The notes below the pieces were generated by a model, which worked only from the letters and a program-made list of their open reading frames with translations, was not told where the DNA came from and made no database searches. The translations under genes were made by a program, and so were the position numbers. Below are positions 6,801-8,872 of a DNA stretch of 8,872 nucleotides, piece by piece. The DNA is from Legionella sp. Lineage in GTDB: Bacteria; Pseudomonadota; Gammaproteobacteria; Legionellales; Legionellaceae. The stretch is from positions 1 through 8,872 of the forward strand of contig DNVL01000005.1 in NCBI GenBank assembly GCA_003507515.1. Direction: 5' to 3'. How positions within the stretch are numbered: position 1 is the first letter of the stretch; each line of letters starts with the position of its first letter.

Positions 6801-8872
6801 TAATTTATTTATCAGTATTTTCGCATTTTCATAATATTGCTGAGCATGTATTTCCTTTTCCATGACCTCTAACATGGCTACGTCAAATTTTTTGCTGTGC
6901 TCTTGCTGTATGTCAAGGGTGTTCATTTCCATCACTTCCGTTTGTTGAGGCGAGTCCTTCATCATGATTATCTCGCACTCCGCGCGTGCCAATTGATGGA
7001 TCGCTTTTCCCTTGTAAATGTAGCTCTTCATCGTTATTTCAACCAGCGTGTTGTCAGGATCATCTTGCGAGTGAACATAACGTTTTATAATACAATCGAA
7101 ATTTTTAATGGCCTCGCCCAGCTGTCCTGACTTTAAATGGGTTTCCCCACGTTGCAAAATCGCATAGTAGTGGTGGTATTGATAATTATCAAACGGCGCC
7201 GCTTGACGTGTTTTATGACGACCATAGCGATTGTTGTAATCCTCTTCTGATATATCCACCAAACGATTTGCACATTTCAATGCTTTGTTATATTGATTTA
7301 ATTGAACATGCAAACGAACGCATTGATGCCGCGCCATTAGTGCATGATTTCCGACCGATAATTGGTGATAGATGTCTAGCGCTTTTTGATAATGCTCGAA
7401 ACCTTCTTCCCGAAGGGCATCTTGAATCATCTGTTTATGTTTATCATTCGGCTGATCCCCATCTCTATTCATGATGGGATTATCTGCAATCATAGGCGTT
7501 GCAAGACGCTGAAGAGGGAGAACAAAAGGAAATAAATTCTCTGTTTTTTCAAGCGTTGCATGCATTGCCTCAACATGGTGTTTAACCGCGTCACCTATCG
7601 TGCGTAATAACTGAGTCGCTGGCGGGTAATGCGCACTTCTAGCCAGAGATTGTTCACAATATGCCACCGCGCGAAGATACTGATCATTTTGTTGCTGTAC
7701 ATACAACTGATGTTCTTTTTTACATTTCCCGATCGATTTTTTACTTATTTTAAGATTGTTTTTTAATAAATTCATCCGGCTCAAAACAGATCGAATGGAT
7801 GCGTTATAGTTTTCTGCTTGTCTTTTCGCAACCTGTCCTAATCCACAGTAAGCATCAGGCAATGACGGATTTAATGTGATCGCTCGTTTAAAGTTGTCTC
7901 TCGATTCCTTATATTTTCCAATATGTAACGAAATAGTTGCCCGTTGACAATGTATAGCGTAATCATTTGCAGAACATTGATGACTTATCACTGATTCTAA
8001 TGAATTCGTGTCAATTTCAAGTCGACAAATGTCTTCATTTTCCTCAACAATAGTAGACAGCGCGTTCTGACGCGACTTAAGAAAAAGAACCGATGGCTTA
8101 TCCCAACTTTTTTTTATTTTATCCTCCATCATCTGCATAAGGTTTCTTTCGATCATAATGAGATTTCCTTCAAGCATTCGCTCACTCTCAAATTGAGTGT
8201 TGTATTTTTTCTCCCATAATGACAAATAAGCAATATTTTCGCGATGGATGGTTTCATTCAATACATCTCTTTCGTTTGATCTTTTAGTTTTACTAAAACT
8301 TGCCACCGGAATATTCACCATCCCACAAGATAGATCAGAAATAGAATAAGGCGAGTATGATTTTTGTTTTATATCATTCCAATAAACCGCATAAAAAAAT
8401 AACGAAGGCGATAATAAAAAGTCGGAATCGCTGTCCATGGCAACACGATTCACTAAATACAGGGTGAGCGCTTTCAACTCCTTTGATAACTTCTGAACAA
8501 AAGGAAATAGTTCATCAAACAATTGAAATTGGAGTAGTTTTTCAAGGTTCTTTACCGCATGTCCTGAATAAAACAATGATTTTAAATTATGATAAAATCG
8601 ATCAGGATTTATATTTTTAAATACATATTTCTCATGCGTTTTAATATATTGTTTAATATCATATTCCAGATCTTTTGATATGGTAAAGTCGGAACGGCTT
8701 AATGCCTGTATAATACGCAGAATACGGATGGGGTCGTTTTCAAAAAGCGTAACATATTCTCTCGGAAACAATAAGTTCAATTCCTTGTTTCTAAAATCTT
8801 TCGCTGACCGATCACAGGGTGCCATTAAATGATACGCATAAGGTTCTTGAAATTTATCACAGGGAAAATAGA
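3885..8872 (-). CDS. Giant PcnB-like poly(A) polymerase C-terminal region fused to TPR repeats, 5' partial
   Basis: The frame is open from the window edge, so the ATG at 8825 is probably internal. Residue numbers below count from that Met. Residues 9-39 (KDFRNKELNLL, then ENDPIRILRII at 29-39) match the end of the nucleotidyltransferase head of class II poly(A) polymerases ('eDPvRiLRavrF'). Residues 75-108 (DRFYHNLKSLFYSGHA, ending LFDELFP) match their RNA-binding helical domain. SPSLFFYAVYW (139-149) matches PcnB 'tPAFLfAalLW'. From about residue 285 the rest is TPR-like helix pairs, for example FKRAITLNPSLPDAYCGLGQ, YTRAIELNPHHLQCYFARI and YLTAIRIDPNMGTSLLGLG. The catalytic GS and DxD part would lie outside the window, so activity cannot be judged. 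The C-terminal ~50 residues (Ser/Thr/Ala-rich, ending GLTRRL) carry no TPR. No signal peptide or membrane segment is visible in this part. It likely acts as a large scaffold bound to RNA or protein partners; a secreted effector is only a guess. Confidence 0.88.
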   Translation of the reverse strand, partial: YFPCDKFQEPYAYHLMAPCDRSAKDFRNKELNLLFPREYVTLFENDPIRILRIIQALSRSDFTISKDLEYDIKQYIKTHEKYVFKNINPDRFYHNLKSLFYSGHAVKNLEKLLQFQLFDELFPFVQKLSKELKALTLYLVNRVAMDSDSDFLLSPSLFFYAVYWNDIKQKSYSPYSISDLSCGMVNIPVASFSKTKRSNERDVLNETIHRENIAYLSLWEKKYNTQFESERMLEGNLIMIERNLMQMMEDKIKKSWDKPSVLFLKSRQNALSTIVEENEDICRLEIDTNSLESVISHQCSANDYAIHCQRATISLHIGKYKESRDNFKRAITLNPSLPDAYCGLGQVAKRQAENYNASIRSVLSRMNLLKNNLKISKKSIGKCKKEHQLYVQQQNDQYLRAVAYCEQSLARSAHYPPATQLLRTIGDAVKHHVEAMHATLEKTENLFPFVLPLQRLATPMIADNPIMNRDGDQPNDKHKQMIQDALREEGFEHYQKALDIYHQLSVGNHALMARHQCVRLHVQLNQYNKALKCANRLVDISEEDYNNRYGRHKTRQAAPFDNYQYHHYYAILQRGETHLKSGQLGEAIKNFDCIIKRYVHSQDDPDNTLVEITMKSYIYKGKAIHQLARAECEIIMMKDSPQQTEVMEMNTLDIQQEHSKKFDVAMLEVMEKEIHAQQYYENAKILINKLGHDFTNDLMMVYFGLGEIEQLKGHVDGPQSAKEYYEIGLSLIHEKILNSQYANDISIHNDLFRSAEYISGFFIKKTNEQLLHKKSFIVREMDILFMEYSKEIYLKSLLYVPKNEFRMANIQLIKISLILSKYDDAILQIESILSGHLKGSSCCRRELFLLLGECYERKKMHRIAIEYYKKVQALIYDDDNSQRQELMNLAQNAMNRILIMNQFLMIPIDFSEKNTLGSIASRSELNISLPDVDAYIARIKMEQFQGNIDAAEKYFIEYLQLLNASLKETSDLPKERIYDCFFSIAESISGDALTRVMNDLLIMDTFSSMALNESDHILLKQSKDAYQQALEHMPACLFHRAYDRLSVIAFILGDYDEVIQGIEGMLRRKASTLSYSKSDLFELLRKCYEKLGRDFKADEMWFQVGSGEHASGEYHHAIDSYTRAIELNPHHLQCYFARIESFIGLQQYDNALRDSEFLVSIGMDEYNQHYKVSQKAPYDQYKYHFLSARFQRGYVHLVRAQHLLVLDDTSALLDFDYTIKECSTLKTREFRTLASYAFNGRGLCYEARAQVFRAQLRGHQSIQIIGQIERADNDAMRVINDFEAEAISAYQQVIAHSPSPDKQTIEKSSLAESYRGLGNIAKAKGELAFAKSGLNKKEFKVGLRHIDRAEQYYLTAIRIDPNMGTSLLGLGHIEDMRSQFGFMTPEDIRKHQDVARKYYLNSLQHRPYCHEAYLRLGRIAQVQGDANEASSHYRQYFLFIRAQLEMNAGSISPEDSCLIYNQLADKIVSGKKIVSTVKQLFFSVEQSPTVSDFDLNFFGLLHCIYSEAAGCLSSMNNTQIKLISISIILRHFDDAIERIQELLQAHFTMLELSKRELFYLCAKMHDMKNNHVEAKRNYLQAVSLKSYDDDNERSSHIVSYAKTGLKKIIEADVARALTPSSPVAKKTTGIAQLNMFAEQATSSLMENVQCPSDAHGLTRRL

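Noticed and set aside
8825..8827. The ATG at 8825 as the true start of the TPR gene
   Set aside because: The frame stays open to the window edge and the PcnB homology begins in mid-domain, so the start is outside the window.

Overview
The window looks like a stretch of a moderately AT-rich gammaproteobacterial genome. The mix of genes (an NRPS terminal module, an SseB-like protein, and a giant TPR protein with a PcnB-type poly(A) polymerase part) would fit an intracellular-lifestyle lineage such as Legionellales. That placement is inference from gene style only; no rRNA or other taxonomic marker is present.

Layout. Positions 1-2247 (+) hold the 3' part of a non-ribosomal peptide synthetase: the second half of an adenylation domain, a carrier domain, a thioesterase and an extra C-terminal tail. 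After 91 bp comes a 217-residue protein (2339-2992, +) that resembles endonuclease/exonuclease/phosphatase (EEP) proteins but lacks the expected acidic catalytic residues. A probable rho-independent terminator follows at 3050-3082. The next 474 bp (2993-3466) contain no conventional gene. They hold several inverted repeats, one 40-codon ORF with a very good ribosome-binding site (3149-3271), and a 9-codon ORF (3441-3470) whose stop overlaps the start of the next gene. Positions 3467-3853 (+) encode a single-domain SseB-family protein. A small hairpin sits in the convergent gap. The whole right half, 3885-8872 (-), is one very large gene. It starts beyond the window and joins the C-terminal half of a PcnB-like poly(A) polymerase/tRNA nucleotidyltransferase to more than 1300 residues of TPR-type helical repeats, in which a long-period internal duplication can be seen.

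Working together. The NRPS module would load, hold and release a peptide or aminoacyl product. The EEP-like gene lies in the same direction and may share its transcript, since no terminator is visible between them. The SseB-like gene and the TPR giant converge and are probably independent units. The most unusual items are the PcnB-TPR fusion, the NRPS tail with an apparent beta-alpha-beta-beta-alpha-beta pattern, and the apparently catalytically dead EEP-like protein.
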